Part shown: in pieces, positions 46,846-57,511 of the stretch
Layout: each line of letters starts with the position of its first letter
Numbering within the stretch: the first letter of the stretch is position 1
Assembly (NCBI GenBank): GCA_027078745.1
Contig: JALWWO010000022.1
Span: forward strand, 35,124 to 99,123
Direction: 5' to 3'
DNA: 64,000 nt
Source: Chromatiaceae bacterium
GTDB lineage: Bacteria > Pseudomonadota > Gammaproteobacteria > Chromatiales > Chromatiaceae
Notes under the pieces: model-generated
Databases searched by the model: none
Told to the model about the DNA's origin: nothing
Seen by the model: only the letters and a program-made list of their open reading frames with translations
Position numbers and translations under genes: made by a program

Positions 46846-48144
46846 TCAAGAAGCGGTGCCCGACGTCCGCGCGAGGGCGCGATGGCCGATGTCTCGCCGA
46901 TAGAATCGACCCTCCCACTGAATGCGATCCACCAACTCATAGGCTCGCCGCTGTGCCTCCTGAATCGAGTTTCCCAAAGCGGTCACGCAGAGCACCCGCC
47001 CCCCGTCGGTCACCACCTGATCCCCCGCCAAGCGCGTGCCCGCGTGGAACACCTTGGCATCGGGGAAATCTGCGGCCGCCGCCAAACCCTGGATCGGATG
47101 CCCCTTAGCATAATTCCCCGGATAGCCCGCCGCCGCGAGCACTACCCCCAAAGCGGCCCGGGGATCCCATTGCATCTGCATTCTAGGCAAGCGACCGTCC
47201 AGGGCCGCTAAGCACAGCTCCACCAGATCAGTTTGCAGGCGCAGGAGCAGGGGTTGGGTCTCGGGATCCCCCAATCGACAGTTGAATTCCAACACCTTGG
47301 GCGCACCGTCCGGCGCGATCATGAGGCCGGCATAGAGAAAGCCCGTGTAGGGAATGCCTTCCGCTTCGAGCCCAGCCACTGTGGGCTGCATGATCTCTTC
47401 CAAAATGCGCTTTTCCACGGCGTCCGAGACCACAGGGGCGGGAGAATAAGCCCCCATGCCCCCAGTGTTCGGCCCCTGATCCCCTTCATCTCGGGCCTTG
47501 TGATCCTGGGAACTGGCCAGGGGCAGAATCTGACCTTTGGAGACCAAGGCCATGAAACTCGCTTCTTCCCCTGGCAACCACTCCTCGATGACGATCTTGC
47601 GCCCTGCTTCCCCGAAGCGCTGTGCTTCAAGCATGTCCCGCACCGCCTGCCGGGCGCTCTCTGGATCCCGGGCCAGGATCACCCCCTTGCCCGCCGCCAG
47701 CCCATCCGCCTTGATGACCAGGGGCGCGCCGATTTCCTCCACATAGCGCAGGGCAGCTTCCAGTTCCGTGAAGGTGCGATAAGCCGCCGTTGGAATCCCG
47801 TGGCGCTGCAGGAAATCCTTTGCAAAGGATTTGGAGCCTTCCAGCCGGGCGGCGGCGGCACTGGGGCCAAAGCAGCGCAGTCCAGCCGCCTGGAAACGAT
47901 CCACCAGCCCGGCCACCAGGGGCGCTTCCGGGCCGATGATCGTGAGGTCGATGCCGTTGGTGGTGGCAAAGGCCAAGAGCGCCTCCCCATCCTCCGCATG
48001 GATGGCCACATTTTCGACGCCGGGTTCCTGGGCTGTGCCCCCGTTGCCCGGCGCTACATAGACAGTTTCCGTCAGGGGAGATTGGGCAGCTTTCCAGGCG
48101 AGGGCGTGTTCGCGCCCGCCGCCGCCGACGATGAGAATTTTCAA
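46846..48144 (-). CDS. purD: Phosphoribosylamine-glycine ligase PurD
   Basis: An ATP-grasp enzyme of purine synthesis. The 432-residue protein shows MKILIVGGGGREHALAWK, VIKADGLAAGKGVILA, EASFMALVSKGQILPL, DHKARDEGDQGPNTGGMGAY and LEFNCRLGDPETQPLL. Normal length. In relatives it directly follows purH; here an LpxA-like gene separates them. Confidence 0.97.
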   Translation of the reverse strand: MKILIVGGGGREHALAWKAAQSPLTETVYVAPGNGGTAQEPGVENVAIHAEDGEALLAFATTNGIDLTIIGPEAPLVAGLVDRFQAAGLRCFGPSAAAARLEGSKSFAKDFLQRHGIPTAAYRTFTELEAALRYVEEIGAPLVIKADGLAAGKGVILARDPESARQAVRDMLEAQRFGEAGRKIVIEEWLPGEEASFMALVSKGQILPLASSQDHKARDEGDQGPNTGGMGAYSPAPVVSDAVEKRILEEIMQPTVAGLEAEGIPYTGFLYAGLMIAPDGAPKVLEFNCRLGDPETQPLLLRLQTDLVELCLAALDGRLPRMQMQWDPRAALGVVLAAAGYPGNYAKGHPIQGLAAAADFPDAKVFHAGTRLAGDQVVTDGGRVLCVTALGNSIQEAQRRAYELVDRIQWEGRFYRRDIGHRALARTSGTAS

Positions 48145-48159
48145 GGCAATACCCTCGCG

Positions 48160-48942
48160 TTAGGCATGAGAGAGAATGCCGCGCTGGCTGGCGCGGATGA
48201 AGGTGAGTATCTGCCGGGTTTCCGGAGAATCATCCGCTGCTTCTGCTCGGCTCAAGGCCTTGGACAGGGGCAGGCCGGCGCGGAACAGAATGCGATAGGT
48301 GTTTTGAATACGGCGCCGCTGCTGGGGGGAAAAGCCGTTGCGTTTCAGCCCGATCCGATTGAGCCCGACGATCTTCGCCCGATGGCCGTCCGCGATCACG
48401 AAGGGGGGCACATCCTGGGGCACACCGCTCACCCCAGCCACCAGCACATAAGCACCGATGCGGCAGAATTGATGCACCGCCACTTGACCGGAAAGAAAGA
48501 TATGATGTGCCAACTCCACATGACCTGCCAGGGTCGCACCGTTGGCGAAAACATTGTGATCCCCCACTTGGCAATCGTGTCCCACATGGGAAAAGGCCAT
48601 GAAGTAATTATGACTGCCGATGCGGGTGCCCGATGCCGACTTCAACCCCCCGCTGATGTTCACATTCTCCCGAAAATAATTGTGATCCCCGATCACCAGG
48701 GGCTTAGCCTGTTCGGGTGAGAAACTCAGATCCTGGGCATCGGTGCCCAGAGTAACCCCGTGGCAGATCCGGTTGCCTCGGCCCAATCTCGTGCGCCCGC
48801 TGATCCGCACACAGCTTTCAATGCGGCAGTCCGGCCCCACCACCGCCCCCCGCTCGATGAGGGAATAGGGTCCCACCCGCACGGATGCGTGGACCTGAGC
48901 GCCGGCTTCGATGATCGCACTGGGATGAATCCTGGTACCCAT
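48160..48942 (-). CDS. LpxA-like acyl-ACP-UDP-sugar O-acyltransferase
   Basis: A 260-residue left-handed beta-helix protein very like Lpx[36 protein letters not shown] (with His119 and His122, the latter aligning with the catalytic His125 of E. coli), [30 protein letters not shown] and the GLKRNGFS C-terminal start. LpxA begins lipid A synthesis by acylating UDP-GlcNAc. This copy is not in the usual lpxD-fabZ-lpxA-lpxB cluster; it starts in the purH stop (TGATG). It may be the only lpxA, relocated, or a paralogue with another sugar substrate. Confidence 0.8.
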   Translation of the reverse strand: MGTRIHPSAIIEAGAQVHASVRVGPYSLIERGAVVGPDCRIESCVRISGRTRLGRGNRICHGVTLGTDAQDLSFSPEQAKPLVIGDHNYFRENVNISGGLKSASGTRIGSHNYFMAFSHVGHDCQVGDHNVFANGATLAGHVELAHHIFLSGQVAVHQFCRIGAYVLVAGVSGVPQDVPPFVIADGHRAKIVGLNRIGLKRNGFSPQQRRRIQNTYRILFRAGLPLSKALSRAEAADDSPETRQILTFIRASQRGILSHA

Positions 48943-50501
48943 CAATGCCGGAAATGGCGCATGCCGGTGAACACCATGGCCATGCCGTGCTCCTCTGCAG
49001 CGGCGATGGTTTCCTCATCCCGCACGGAACCTCCGGGCTGGATGATCGCCGTGATCCCGGCAGCGGCCGCCTGATCGATCCCATCTCGGAAGGGAAAGAA
49101 AGCATCGGAAGCCAGGACCGCGCCGGAGACTTCCAGCCCCGCTTGTTCCGCTTTTTGAGCGGCGATGCGGGCGGAGTTAACTCGGCTCATCTGACCCGCG
49201 CCCACGCCAATGGTCATGCCGTCTTTGGCGTAAACGATGGCATTGGACTTCACGAACTTCGCCACCCGCCAGGCGAAGCGCAGATCGGTCAGCTCCGCTT
49301 CGCTGGGTGCCCGCTGGGTGACGGTGCGCAGCTCCTGAACCAAGGCGAGATCCGCATCCTGCACCAGCAATCCCCCGTTCACCCGCTTGAAATCCTGTCG
49401 ATGCAGGGCTTCTGACGTCCAATCGCCACAGGCCAACAACCGGATGTTCTGCTTGGCAGCGATGACCTGGGCCGCTTCCTCAGACACCTGAGGAGCGATG
49501 ATGACTTCCACGAACTGTTGATCCAGAATGGCCTGGGCGGTGGTCCCGTCCAAGGGCTGATTGAAGGCGATGATGCCCCCGAAGGCGGATTCCGGATCCG
49601 TGCGGAAGGCCCGCTGATAGGCTTCGATCAGATCCTTGCCCAGAGCGACCCCGCAGGGGTTGGCGTGTTTGACGATGACGCAGGCGGGACCTTCCTCGAA
49701 CTGTTTGACGCATTCCAAGGCCGCATCTGCATCCGCGATATTGTTGTAGGAGAGGGCTTTTCCCTGCAGTTGGCGCGCGGTGGCAACGCTCGCTTCGGCC
49801 ACCTGGGACTCCACATAGAAGGCGCCCCGCTGATGGGGGTTTTCCCCATAGCGCATGGTCTGTTGCTTTCGAAAGTGCAGATGCAAGGTCCGGGGAAAGG
49901 GGGAGGGAGGATCTTCCAGCCGCGCCCCCAGATAGTTGGCGATCGCCGCATCATAGTGGGCCGTGTGTTCAAAGGCTTTGACTGCCAGATCAAAGCGGGT
50001 CGCGTCGGAAACCCGCCCTTCCTGCCGATCCATCTCTTCCAAGACCCGCCCGTAATCCTCCGCATCCACGATCACGGTGACCGCCGCGTGATTCTTTGCC
50101 GCCGCCCGCAGCAGGGCTGGCCCGCCGATATCGATGTGCTCGATGGCCGTTGCCAAGGTGCAATCCGGGTCTTCTACAGTTTTTTCAAAGGGATAGAGGT
50201 TGACCACCACCAGATCAATGGGCCGAATGCCGTTCTCTCGCATGACCCGTTCGTCGACCCCTCTGCGCCCCAGAATGCCCCCGTGCACCAGGGGATGCAG
50301 GGTCTTCAACCGCCCGCCCATCATCTCGGGGAAGCCGGTGTATTCGGAAACTTCCTCCACGGGAATATCGTTTTCCGTGAGCAAGCGGGCGGTGCCGCCG
50401 GTGGAAAGAATCTCGATCCCGCGGGCGGCGAGGTTTTCCGCGAAGGCGACCAGGCCGGTCTTATCGGAGACGCTGATCAGTGCGCGACGAATGGCATTCA
50501 T
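48942..50501 (-). CDS. purH: Bifunctional AICAR formyltransferase / IMP cyclohydrolase PurH
   Basis: Catalyses the last two steps to IMP. The 519-residue protein has the N-terminal IMP cyclohydrolase region ([45 protein letters not shown]) and the C-terminal transformylase with [13 protein letters not shown] [27 protein letters not shown] and the ending [20 protein letters not shown]. Its start overlaps dusB by 41 bp. Confidence 0.97.
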   Translation of the reverse strand: MNAIRRALISVSDKTGLVAFAENLAARGIEILSTGGTARLLTENDIPVEEVSEYTGFPEMMGGRLKTLHPLVHGGILGRRGVDERVMRENGIRPIDLVVVNLYPFEKTVEDPDCTLATAIEHIDIGGPALLRAAAKNHAAVTVIVDAEDYGRVLEEMDRQEGRVSDATRFDLAVKAFEHTAHYDAAIANYLGARLEDPPSPFPRTLHLHFRKQQTMRYGENPHQRGAFYVESQVAEASVATARQLQGKALSYNNIADADAALECVKQFEEGPACVIVKHANPCGVALGKDLIEAYQRAFRTDPESAFGGIIAFNQPLDGTTAQAILDQQFVEVIIAPQVSEEAAQVIAAKQNIRLLACGDWTSEALHRQDFKRVNGGLLVQDADLALVQELRTVTQRAPSEAELTDLRFAWRVAKFVKSNAIVYAKDGMTIGVGAGQMSRVNSARIAAQKAEQAGLEVSGAVLASDAFFPFRDGIDQAAAAGITAIIQPGGSVRDEETIAAAEEHGMAMVFTGMRHFRH

Positions 50502-51396
50502 AAGCAGGCAATCCTAGTTGAGCAGAGGAGAAATCTTGCAGGTTTTCAGCATACCAAGCCCGATGCTTCCGAGCGATGCGCAAGCCCCGCTCCCGACCGT
50601 AGAAACGGCACAGGGCATTCAGATGAGCTTCCATCACAGCCACCGGGTTCCAGGGGGGTAAGGCTTCGCCCAAGGCCTGTAAGATCTCCCGAAAGAGCCA
50701 GGGACGACCTCGGGCCGCCCGGCCGATCATGAGCCCGTCCGCCCCCGTATGGTGCAGCACCCAAAGGGCTTTTTGGGGGGAATCGATGTCCCCGTTGGCG
50801 ATGATGGGCAGATCCATTGCAGCCTTCACCGCGCGGATCGTCTCGTACTCTGCCGGCTCGCCATAGCTGCAACGCGCCGTGCGCCCGTGGATGCTCAGGG
50901 CGGCGACGCCGCTTTCTCGGGCGATGCGGGCGATTTGCAGGGCATTTCGTTCTGCGGGCGACCAGCCGGTGCGGATCTTCAGGGTTATGGGCACGGGAAC
51001 CGCGTTCACCAGGGTTTCCAGTATCCGGCCCACCTGACTTTCCCGCCGTAACAGGGCAGCGCCCGATCCTGTCCGGCAGACTTTCTTTGCCGGACAGCCC
51101 AGGTTGAGATCGATGAGATCCACCCCCTGATCCACCAGGGCGCGGGCGGCTTCCGCCAGGGCTTGGGGTTCGGAACCCAGGAGTTGAGCCGCGAGGGGCC
51201 GGGGCTCTCCCGCATAGCACAGGCGTTTTTTTGTCTTCTCCGTCCGCCAGAGCCGCTGATCAGCGGTGATCATCTCGCCGAAGGCCAGGGCGGCGCCGAA
51301 GTCCCGGCAGAGTTTCCGGAAGGGTAGATCCGTGATTCCCGCCATGGGGGCCAGCAGCAGCCGATTGTTCAGCACGATGGGGCCGATCTTCAGCAT
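50461..51396 (-). CDS. dusB: tRNA-dihydrouridine synthase DusB
   Basis: An FMN-dependent tRNA uridine reductase. From ATG 51396 the protein is 311 residues, with [40 protein letters not shown] (catalytic Cys), [15 protein letters not shown] and [17 protein letters not shown]. The C-terminus after [11 protein letters not shown] is unlike other DusB proteins and runs 41 bp into purH. The fis gene usually found immediately downstream is absent, so this tail may have been created by a deletion. Confidence 0.93.
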   Translation of the reverse strand: MLKIGPIVLNNRLLLAPMAGITDLPFRKLCRDFGAALAFGEMITADQRLWRTEKTKKRLCYAGEPRPLAAQLLGSEPQALAEAARALVDQGVDLIDLNLGCPAKKVCRTGSGAALLRRESQVGRILETLVNAVPVPITLKIRTGWSPAERNALQIARIARESGVAALSIHGRTARCSYGEPAEYETIRAVKAAMDLPIIANGDIDSPQKALWVLHHTGADGLMIGRAARGRPWLFREILQALGEALPPWNPVAVMEAHLNALCRFYGRERGLRIARKHRAWYAENLQDFSSAQLGLPAYECHSSRTDQRLR

Positions 51397-52265
51397 CGTT
51401 TCCCCTGCAACAGGACCCATTCCCCCGACTGCACCGTTTCTTCCCACCGGATCCAAGGGGCATAGGCTTCGGCGACAGCCTCCGCCTGTTCTTCCAGGAT
51501 GCCGGAAAGGGCGATCGAGCCGCCGGTTTTCACCAGCGCGGCGAGCCGAGGGGCCAAATCCCTCAGCGGACCGGCGAGGATGTTAGCGACCAAACAATCC
51601 GCCGGTTTCTCGGGCGCTTGCGCCGGCGAACAGATCCGAAGGCGTTCTCGCACCCCATTCCGTTCTGCGTTGTCAGCGGTGGCTTCCAGGGCTTGGGGAT
51701 CCAGATCGATGGCGATAGCCCGGGCTGCACCGAGCTTAAGACCCGCGATGGCGAGGATGCCGGAGCCACAGCCGTAATCGATCAGCCGCTTGCCCGAGAG
51801 CGGCAGGGCATCGAGCCAGTTCAGACATAGGGCCGTGGTGGGATGATGGCCAGTGCCGAAGGCCAAGCCTGGATCCAGGGTTAGCAAGATAGCCCCCTCG
51901 GAAACCGGCGGGCGCTGACCCTGGGGACAGACCCAGAGCCGCTTGCCAAACGGCATGGGCTTGAGATCTCGCAGCCAGACCCGTTCCCAGGCCTGATCCG
52001 GCAGGATTTCTAACTCGGGCATGATGCCGAGCTGAGCACCCAAGGTTGCGATCAGATGTTCCGCCTGAGCCTGGGTCTCCCGCGCCAACAGGGCGCTGAT
52101 CTGTACCTGTTCCCAGAGGGGTGTTTCTCCAGGGTGCGGTTCGAACTGGGGCTCCTCCCCCGCATCCTCCAGACTGATGCCCAGCGCACCCAGATTTTCC
52201 AGCGCAGCTTCCAGCAGGGGGGCTTGGTCCCGGGAGCTAGTCAGGCGGATCCGGAGCCAAGACAT
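51390..52265 (-). CDS. prmA: Ribosomal protein L11 methyltransferase PrmA
   Basis: Trimethylates L11. From ATG 52265 the protein has 291 residues: N-terminal L11-recognition domain (MSWLRIRLTSSRDQAPLLEA), then the SAM domain with DPGLAFGTGHHPTTALCLNW, LIDYGCGSGILAIAGLKLGA, the NAERNG region and LVANILAGPLRDLAP. prmA-dusB adjacency is standard in gammaproteobacteria. Overlaps dusB by 7 bp and starts 4 bp after accC. Confidence 0.95.
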   Translation of the reverse strand: MSWLRIRLTSSRDQAPLLEAALENLGALGISLEDAGEEPQFEPHPGETPLWEQVQISALLARETQAQAEHLIATLGAQLGIMPELEILPDQAWERVWLRDLKPMPFGKRLWVCPQGQRPPVSEGAILLTLDPGLAFGTGHHPTTALCLNWLDALPLSGKRLIDYGCGSGILAIAGLKLGAARAIAIDLDPQALEATADNAERNGVRERLRICSPAQAPEKPADCLVANILAGPLRDLAPRLAALVKTGGSIALSGILEEQAEAVAEAYAPWIRWEETVQSGEWVLLQGKRC

Positions 52266-52269
52266 GGGG

Positions 52270-53610
52270 CTACATGCCCAGCTTCTTTTCCAAATAGTGG
52301 ATGTTGGCACCGCCCTTCTGAAACACGGCGTCTGTGAGGATGCGCCGCTGCAGGGGGAGGTTGGTATGGATGCCATCGATGACGGTTTCCCGCAAAGCAT
52401 TGCACAAGCGGGCGATGGCGGAACGCCGGTCTTCCCCGTGAGCGATGAGCTTTCCGATCATGGAGTCGTAATGGGGCGGCACGGTGTAACCGCTGTAGAT
52501 GTGGGTTTCCAGACGAATCCCCGGGCCGCCCGGGGCGTGGAATTCCCGAATGCGGCCTGGCGAGGGGAGAAAGGTTTCCGGATGCTCTGCGTTGAGCCTG
52601 CATTCGATGGCGTGGCCCCGAAGCTGGATGTCCTCTTGCCGATAGCGGAGCGGTTCTCCGGCAGCGATGAGAATCTGCTCTTTGACGATGTCCACACCGG
52701 TGACCATCTCCGTGACCGGATGTTCCACCTGCACCCGGGTGTTCATCTCGATGAAATAGAACTCCCCGTCTTCATAGAGAAATTCAAAGGTGCCCACGCC
52801 GCGATAACCGATGCGGCGGCAGGCCTCTGCGCAGCGCTCCCCGATGGTTCTGCGCTGGGCTTCCGTAATTCCAGGCGCTGGGGCTTCCTCGACCACCTTT
52901 TGATGACGGCGCTGCATGGAGCAATCCCGCTCTCCCAGATGGATCGCGTTGCCCTGGGTATCTGCCATCAGCTGGAATTCCACATGGCGGGGCCGCTCCA
53001 GATACTTTTCCATATAGACTGTGTCATTGCCGAACGCAGCGGCCGCCTCCGCGCGGGTCAGCGCGATGGCATTGAGCAGGGAGGCTTCCGAATGCACCAC
53101 CCGCATGCCCCGACCGCCGCCGCCGCCCGCCGCCTTGATGATGACTGGATAGCCGATCTCCCGCGCCAAAGCCAAGGTGTGCTTGCGGTTGTCGTCTAAA
53201 GGACCATCAGAACCGGGCACGCAGGGCACGCCCGCTTCCTTCATGGCCCGAATGGCAGAAACCTTGTCTCCCATGAGCCGGATGGTCTCCGGTTTGGGTC
53301 CTACGAAGATGAAGCCGCTCCGCTCCACCCGCTCGGCAAAGTCTGCATTCTCCGACAGAAACCCATAGCCCGGGTGGATGGCTACTGTGTCCGTCACCTC
53401 GGCGGCACTGATGATGGCGGGTACATTGAGATAGCTCTCGCTGGAAGGCGCGGGACCGATGCACACGGACTCATCGGCGAGCAACACGGGTTTCAGATCC
53501 CGATCCGCTTCGGAATGAACGGCCACGGTCTTAATGCCCAGCTCCCGACAAGCTCGCAGGATGCGCAGGGCGATTTCCCCACGGTTGGCGATGAGCAACT
53601 TCTCGATCAT
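52270..53610 (-). CDS. accC: Acetyl-CoA carboxylase biotin carboxylase subunit
   Basis: A 446-residue ATP-grasp biotin carboxylase: [35 protein letters not shown], the glycine-rich [14 protein letters not shown], and [20 protein letters not shown]. Carboxylates the biotin of AccB in fatty acid synthesis. Follows accB by 32 bp in the usual accBC order. Confidence 0.98.
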   Translation of the reverse strand: MIEKLLIANRGEIALRILRACRELGIKTVAVHSEADRDLKPVLLADESVCIGPAPSSESYLNVPAIISAAEVTDTVAIHPGYGFLSENADFAERVERSGFIFVGPKPETIRLMGDKVSAIRAMKEAGVPCVPGSDGPLDDNRKHTLALAREIGYPVIIKAAGGGGGRGMRVVHSEASLLNAIALTRAEAAAAFGNDTVYMEKYLERPRHVEFQLMADTQGNAIHLGERDCSMQRRHQKVVEEAPAPGITEAQRRTIGERCAEACRRIGYRGVGTFEFLYEDGEFYFIEMNTRVQVEHPVTEMVTGVDIVKEQILIAAGEPLRYRQEDIQLRGHAIECRLNAEHPETFLPSPGRIREFHAPGGPGIRLETHIYSGYTVPPHYDSMIGKLIAHGEDRRSAIARLCNALRETVIDGIHTNLPLQRRILTDAVFQKGGANIHYLEKKLGM

Positions 53611-53642
53611 GACAGTTAGGGATCGCTGACAGGGGGAAGGGA

Positions 53643-54092
53643 TTATTCGATTACGAACAGGGGTTGGTTGTATTCCACCGGCTGCCCGTTTTCCACCAGG
53701 ATCTGCCGAACGATGCCGGAACGCTCGCTCTCGATCTGGTTGAGGATCTTCATGGCTTCGATGATGCAGAGAATATCCCCGGGTTTCACCGTCTGGCCCT
53801 CTTCCACGAAGGGCCGGCTGCCCGGCGAGGGCGCTCGGTAGAAGGTGCCCACCATGGGCGAGCGCACTAAATTTTCCTCGGGAATCTTTTCCGGGGTTTC
53901 CTCCTGGATCTCCGGCGCATCCGGCGCAGCGGCTTGGGGGGTTGCTGGGGTGCTAACCTGGGGTACTGCAGGGCCAGTTACCGTGCTGTAACGGCTGATG
54001 CGCAGAGATTCTTCCCCTTCTCGGATCTCGATCTCGGCGATATCCGAGCGCTCCAACAGCTCGATGAGTTTCTTAATCTTCCGGATGTCCAT
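53643..54092 (-). CDS. accB: Biotin carboxyl carrier protein of acetyl-CoA carboxylase
   Basis: The 149-residue protein starts [20 protein letters not shown], has a Pro/Ala/Glu linker and a biotinyl domain with the biotin lysine in [12 protein letters not shown], plus the thumb-containing [20 protein letters not shown]. Gene order aroQ-accB-accC matches many gammaproteobacteria. Confidence 0.97.
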   Translation of the reverse strand: MDIRKIKKLIELLERSDIAEIEIREGEESLRISRYSTVTGPAVPQVSTPATPQAAAPDAPEIQEETPEKIPEENLVRSPMVGTFYRAPSPGSRPFVEEGQTVKPGDILCIIEAMKILNQIESERSGIVRQILVENGQPVEYNQPLFVIE

Positions 54093-54100
54093 AAAAGCCC

Positions 54101-54550
54101 TTATGCAGGAGTTCGCGCCAGATAATCCACGGCAGCGCGCAGCGCTAATTCATAGCCGATGGCACCCAACCCGCTGATCACCCCCAAGGCAAGATCGGAA
54201 AAATAGGAATGGGCGCGGAACGGCTCTCGGGCGTGGATGTTGGAAAGGTGGATCTCAATGAAGGGGATGCGTACCCCGGCCAGAGCATCCCGCAGGGCCA
54301 CGCTAGTATGGGTGAAAGCGGCGGGATTGAGGAGGATGCAGGCGATGCCTTCCTCCCGCGCCTGATGGACGGCTTCCACGAGCACATGTTCCGCATTGGA
54401 CTGCAGGCATCGCACCTCCTGCCCGAGTTCCCGCCCCAAGGCCTGCAACCGCGCTTCGATCTGGGCTAAGGTGGTGTGCCCGTATTGGTCCGGCTCTCGG
54501 CTCCCCAAGAGGTTGAGATTCGGACCATTGAGCACGAGCAGCGTAGACAT
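54101..54550 (-). CDS. aroQ: Type II 3-dehydroquinate dehydratase
   Basis: Third shikimate-pathway enzyme, a dodecamer of small subunits. The 149-residue protein begins [20 protein letters not shown] and includes [39 protein letters not shown] and [20 protein letters not shown]; catalytic Tyr and His are present. 8 bp upstream of accB. Confidence 0.96.
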   Translation of the reverse strand: MSTLLVLNGPNLNLLGSREPDQYGHTTLAQIEARLQALGRELGQEVRCLQSNAEHVLVEAVHQAREEGIACILLNPAAFTHTSVALRDALAGVRIPFIEIHLSNIHAREPFRAHSYFSDLALGVISGLGAIGYELALRAAVDYLARTPA

Positions 54551-54617
54551 GAATTAGGACCCGCAGCAAAAGGGCAATGGAATTGTGCAGACTTTTTGGT
54601 TAACTATCCAGTATCCC

Positions 54618-55184
54618 CTAGCCCGCTTGCGCTAGCAAGGGTGTGAGCACCTCATCCAGGGTTTTGGTGGTCATCTCTCCGATCCGAGCGTAGATCAGCT
54701 TGCCTTCCCGATCGAAGATAGCGGTGAAGGGCAATCCCTGCAGGCGATTGCCCAGACGACGGGACAGTTCCACCGCCGGCAGGTCGCCCAGCAGAATAGG
54801 ATAGTTGAGGGGATGCTGTTGTACAAAGGTTTTCACCGCCTCCGGTGCATCGATGGCGATGCCCACCACTTGAAGCTCAGGATGGCGCTGTTGGATCTCT
54901 ACAAAGCGGGGCATCTCCCGCACACAGGGGGGACACCAGGTCGCCCAGAAATTCAGCACCACCACTTTACCTTGCCAAGCGCTGCTGGAAATTTTCCAGC
55001 CTTCCAAAGTGGGCAGCTGGAAATCGGGCAGATGATCCAGCCGATCTTCCTTGTTATGGAACAGGGCGGGAATTTCTCTGTAAAGCTGCTCGCCCGTCTC
55101 CCACCATCGAGTTCCGTGTTGCCAACTGCCCAAGGCGAACAGGGCGATCAGCACCCCCAAAAGAACGGCTTTGCGTCGGTTCAA
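54618..55184 (-). CDS. TlpA-like membrane-anchored thioredoxin
   Basis: A 188-residue protein with an N-terminal transmembrane anchor (VLLGVLIALFALGSW) and a periplasmic AhpC/TSA-thioredoxin domain with redox motif WCPPC (Cys84, Cys87) in VVLNFWATWCPPCVREMPRF and the cis-Pro QGLPFTAIFD. It probably reduces disulfides for cytochrome c maturation or related periplasmic reactions, drawing electrons from DsbD, whose gene overlaps it by 4 bp. Confidence 0.88.
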   Translation of the reverse strand: MNRRKAVLLGVLIALFALGSWQHGTRWWETGEQLYREIPALFHNKEDRLDHLPDFQLPTLEGWKISSSAWQGKVVVLNFWATWCPPCVREMPRFVEIQQRHPELQVVGIAIDAPEAVKTFVQQHPLNYPILLGDLPAVELSRRLGNRLQGLPFTAIFDREGKLIYARIGEMTTKTLDEVLTPLLAQAG

Positions 55185-57511
55185 GGCTGAATGCTCCGGA
55201 GCAGGGGGAGGAATTCGTCTTTGGAGAGAAAGCCCACTGCCCGCCGATCCCGCAGCTCTCGCCCCTGGGCGTCGAAAAACAGGATCGCCGGCGGGCCCGG
55301 CAGTCCAAAACGCCCCTGGAGCAACGCTTGATCTTCCGCATCGTTAGCGGTCACATCCGCTTGCAGCAAGAGAAAGCGTTGCATCTCTGCGGCCACTTCC
55401 GGATCGGAAAAGGTGTATCGTTCCATTTCCTTACAGGATACGCACCAATCCGCGTAGAAATCCAGCAACACCGGCTTACCCTGCCGTTTGGCTTCGGCTA
55501 AGGCCCGATCCAAATCTCGGGTGGTCTTGATGCGTTGGAAGCGAGCGGTTTCTCGGTGCGCAGCGGTTCCTGAAGAGAAGCCGAGGCCCCGGAGCGGTTG
55601 CACCGTATCCTTGCCCCCCGCTGCCGCGCCGATCAACATGAGGATGCCATAGGTTAGGGCGAGAAGGCCCAACCCCTTCCAAAATTTCTGCCAGCCGCTG
55701 GCTTCCGGCGGCAAGCTCTGCCCCACCCCCAGATAGACGGCGGAGACGATCAGCAGGGCAGCCCAGAGCGCCATGGCCAGGGCAGGGGGCAGGATGCGTT
55801 CGAGCAGGACGATGGCCACCGCCAAGAGCCCCACCCCGAAGACCGCTTTCACCGCATTCATCCAGGGGCCCGCCTTGGGCAGCAGCTTGCCCGCTGAAGT
55901 GCCGATGACCAGCAGGGGTGCGCCCATGCCCAGTCCCAGAGCGAACAGGGCGCTGAAACCCAGCCAGGCATCACCGCTTTGCCCGATGAACAACAGCGCT
56001 CCCGCCAGGGGCGGCGCCACGCAAGGCCCCACGATGAGGGCGGACAGCACGCCCATGATCCCTACCCCCAGGAGATTGCCCCCCTGCTGCCGGCTGCTCC
56101 AGGTGCTGAGTTTGGATTGCAGGCTAGAAGGCAGTTGCAGATCGTAGAAGCCGAACATGGAGAGGGCGAGGGCCACGAAGACCAGGGCGAACAGGCTGAT
56201 GATCCAAGGGGTTTGGAAGTCCACCTGGAGGTTGGCACCGCCGAACCCGGCAAGCAGTCCCACCAAGGCATAGGTGAGGGACATGCTCAGCACATAGACC
56301 AAGGACATCCAGAACGCTTTGAAGGTGGTGAGTCCCTCGCCCTGTCCGGCGATGATGCCCGAGAGAATGGGAATCATGGGGAAGACGCAGGGGGTGAAGG
56401 CCAGCAGCAGACCGGAGAGGAAGAACAGGCCGACAGCAGTCCAGAAATTCCCCTGGGCCAGGGTGGCGGCGATGCGATCCGTTTCGGAGCGGGGCGGTTG
56501 CGGTGTTGAGGCGCTGGGCGCTGCTTGGCTGGTGTTGACTGCTGGGCCAGAGGCTGCCGGTTGCGCTGGGCTTGAGGTAGCCGCCGGTAACTTCAGGCGG
56601 ACCCGCGCGGTCTGGGGAGGATAGCAAACCCCCCGTTCCGCGCAACCCTGATACTTGGCCACCAAATCGATGGTTTGGGGTGCCGGATCGGTGCGCAGCA
56701 AGGGTACCTGTACATCCAGGCTGCCATGGTAGATCGCCACCTCCCCGATCTCCCCATCGGGCCGCACGGTGTCAGCTTTCACCTGGGCGGGGGGGAGTGT
56801 ATAAGCACCTAGCTGCACCCCCTCCGCATTTTCCAAGAAAAGCTGAAGGTTTTCCTGGTAGAGAAAGGTGCCCTCAGCGATGTCCCAATGAAGAATCAGC
56901 GTTTCTGGGTCCAACACCTGGGCGCTGAATCGATAGGCCTGTTCCGCCGGCAACAGGTCGTCTTCTAGTGCATTGAAGCCCAAGCGCTGGGCTAAGGGAT
57001 TCTGCGCGAGGGGAGAGACCGGCACAGCAGGGGGTTTTAAGATCGTCGAGAGGGCAATTTCCGGCTTCGGCAGGGGCGGTAGATCCAGCGCGAGGCTTTG
57101 GTGCAGAGGGGGATAGCATAAACCCTGATCCGCACAGCCTTGCACTGTGGTTTCCAGTTCCAAGCGATTCGGGCCATCCTGGGTGCGCAACAGGGGCAAG
57201 CGCACTGCTACCCGATCTCGGAGGGTCGCCACCTCACCGAAAAAGGGATCCTGATGCACGGTGCCCGGGGGAATCTGAGGTTCCCCCAGCGCGATGCCCT
57301 CGGTCTTGCTTCGAAATCGGAACTTGCTCCGGTAAAGATAATAGCCCTTGGCAATGTCCCAAGAGATCACCAGGGTTTCCGGATCTTCCACCTGTGCGGA
57401 GACGGGAAAAGCCTGTTCCGGCGGCAAGAATTCTTCTTCATTCCAGGCCGGTGCTGCCCAGAGCAGGAGCGCTAAAAGCGCTGAGAAGGGGCGCATCATC
57501 TTCAAGTGCAT
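55181..57511 (-). CDS. dsbD: Thiol:disulfide interchange protein DsbD with duplicated N-terminal domain
   Basis: DsbD carries electrons from cytoplasmic thioredoxin to periplasmic thiols. From ATG 57511 it is 776 residues against about 565 in E. coli, because the N-terminal DsbD-alpha domain is present twice: each copy has the EQAF/Y..SAQV.DPETL..WDIA pattern and its Cys pair (CADQGLCYPP and CAERGVCYPP). The membrane domain has eight helices with Cys in FTPCVFPMIPILSG and VGPCVAPPLAG, and the C-terminal thioredoxin-like domain has DWCVSCKEMERYTFSD. Start overlaps the cutA stop. Confidence 0.93.
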   Translation of the reverse strand: MHLKMMRPFSALLALLLWAAPAWNEEEFLPPEQAFPVSAQVEDPETLVISWDIAKGYYLYRSKFRFRSKTEGIALGEPQIPPGTVHQDPFFGEVATLRDRVAVRLPLLRTQDGPNRLELETTVQGCADQGLCYPPLHQSLALDLPPLPKPEIALSTILKPPAVPVSPLAQNPLAQRLGFNALEDDLLPAEQAYRFSAQVLDPETLILHWDIAEGTFLYQENLQLFLENAEGVQLGAYTLPPAQVKADTVRPDGEIGEVAIYHGSLDVQVPLLRTDPAPQTIDLVAKYQGCAERGVCYPPQTARVRLKLPAATSSPAQPAASGPAVNTSQAAPSASTPQPPRSETDRIAATLAQGNFWTAVGLFFLSGLLLAFTPCVFPMIPILSGIIAGQGEGLTTFKAFWMSLVYVLSMSLTYALVGLLAGFGGANLQVDFQTPWIISLFALVFVALALSMFGFYDLQLPSSLQSKLSTWSSRQQGGNLLGVGIMGVLSALIVGPCVAPPLAGALLFIGQSGDAWLGFSALFALGLGMGAPLLVIGTSAGKLLPKAGPWMNAVKAVFGVGLLAVAIVLLERILPPALAMALWAALLIVSAVYLGVGQSLPPEASGWQKFWKGLGLLALTYGILMLIGAAAGGKDTVQPLRGLGFSSGTAAHRETARFQRIKTTRDLDRALAEAKRQGKPVLLDFYADWCVSCKEMERYTFSDPEVAAEMQRFLLLQADVTANDAEDQALLQGRFGLPGPPAILFFDAQGRELRDRRAVGFLSKDEFLPLLRSIQP

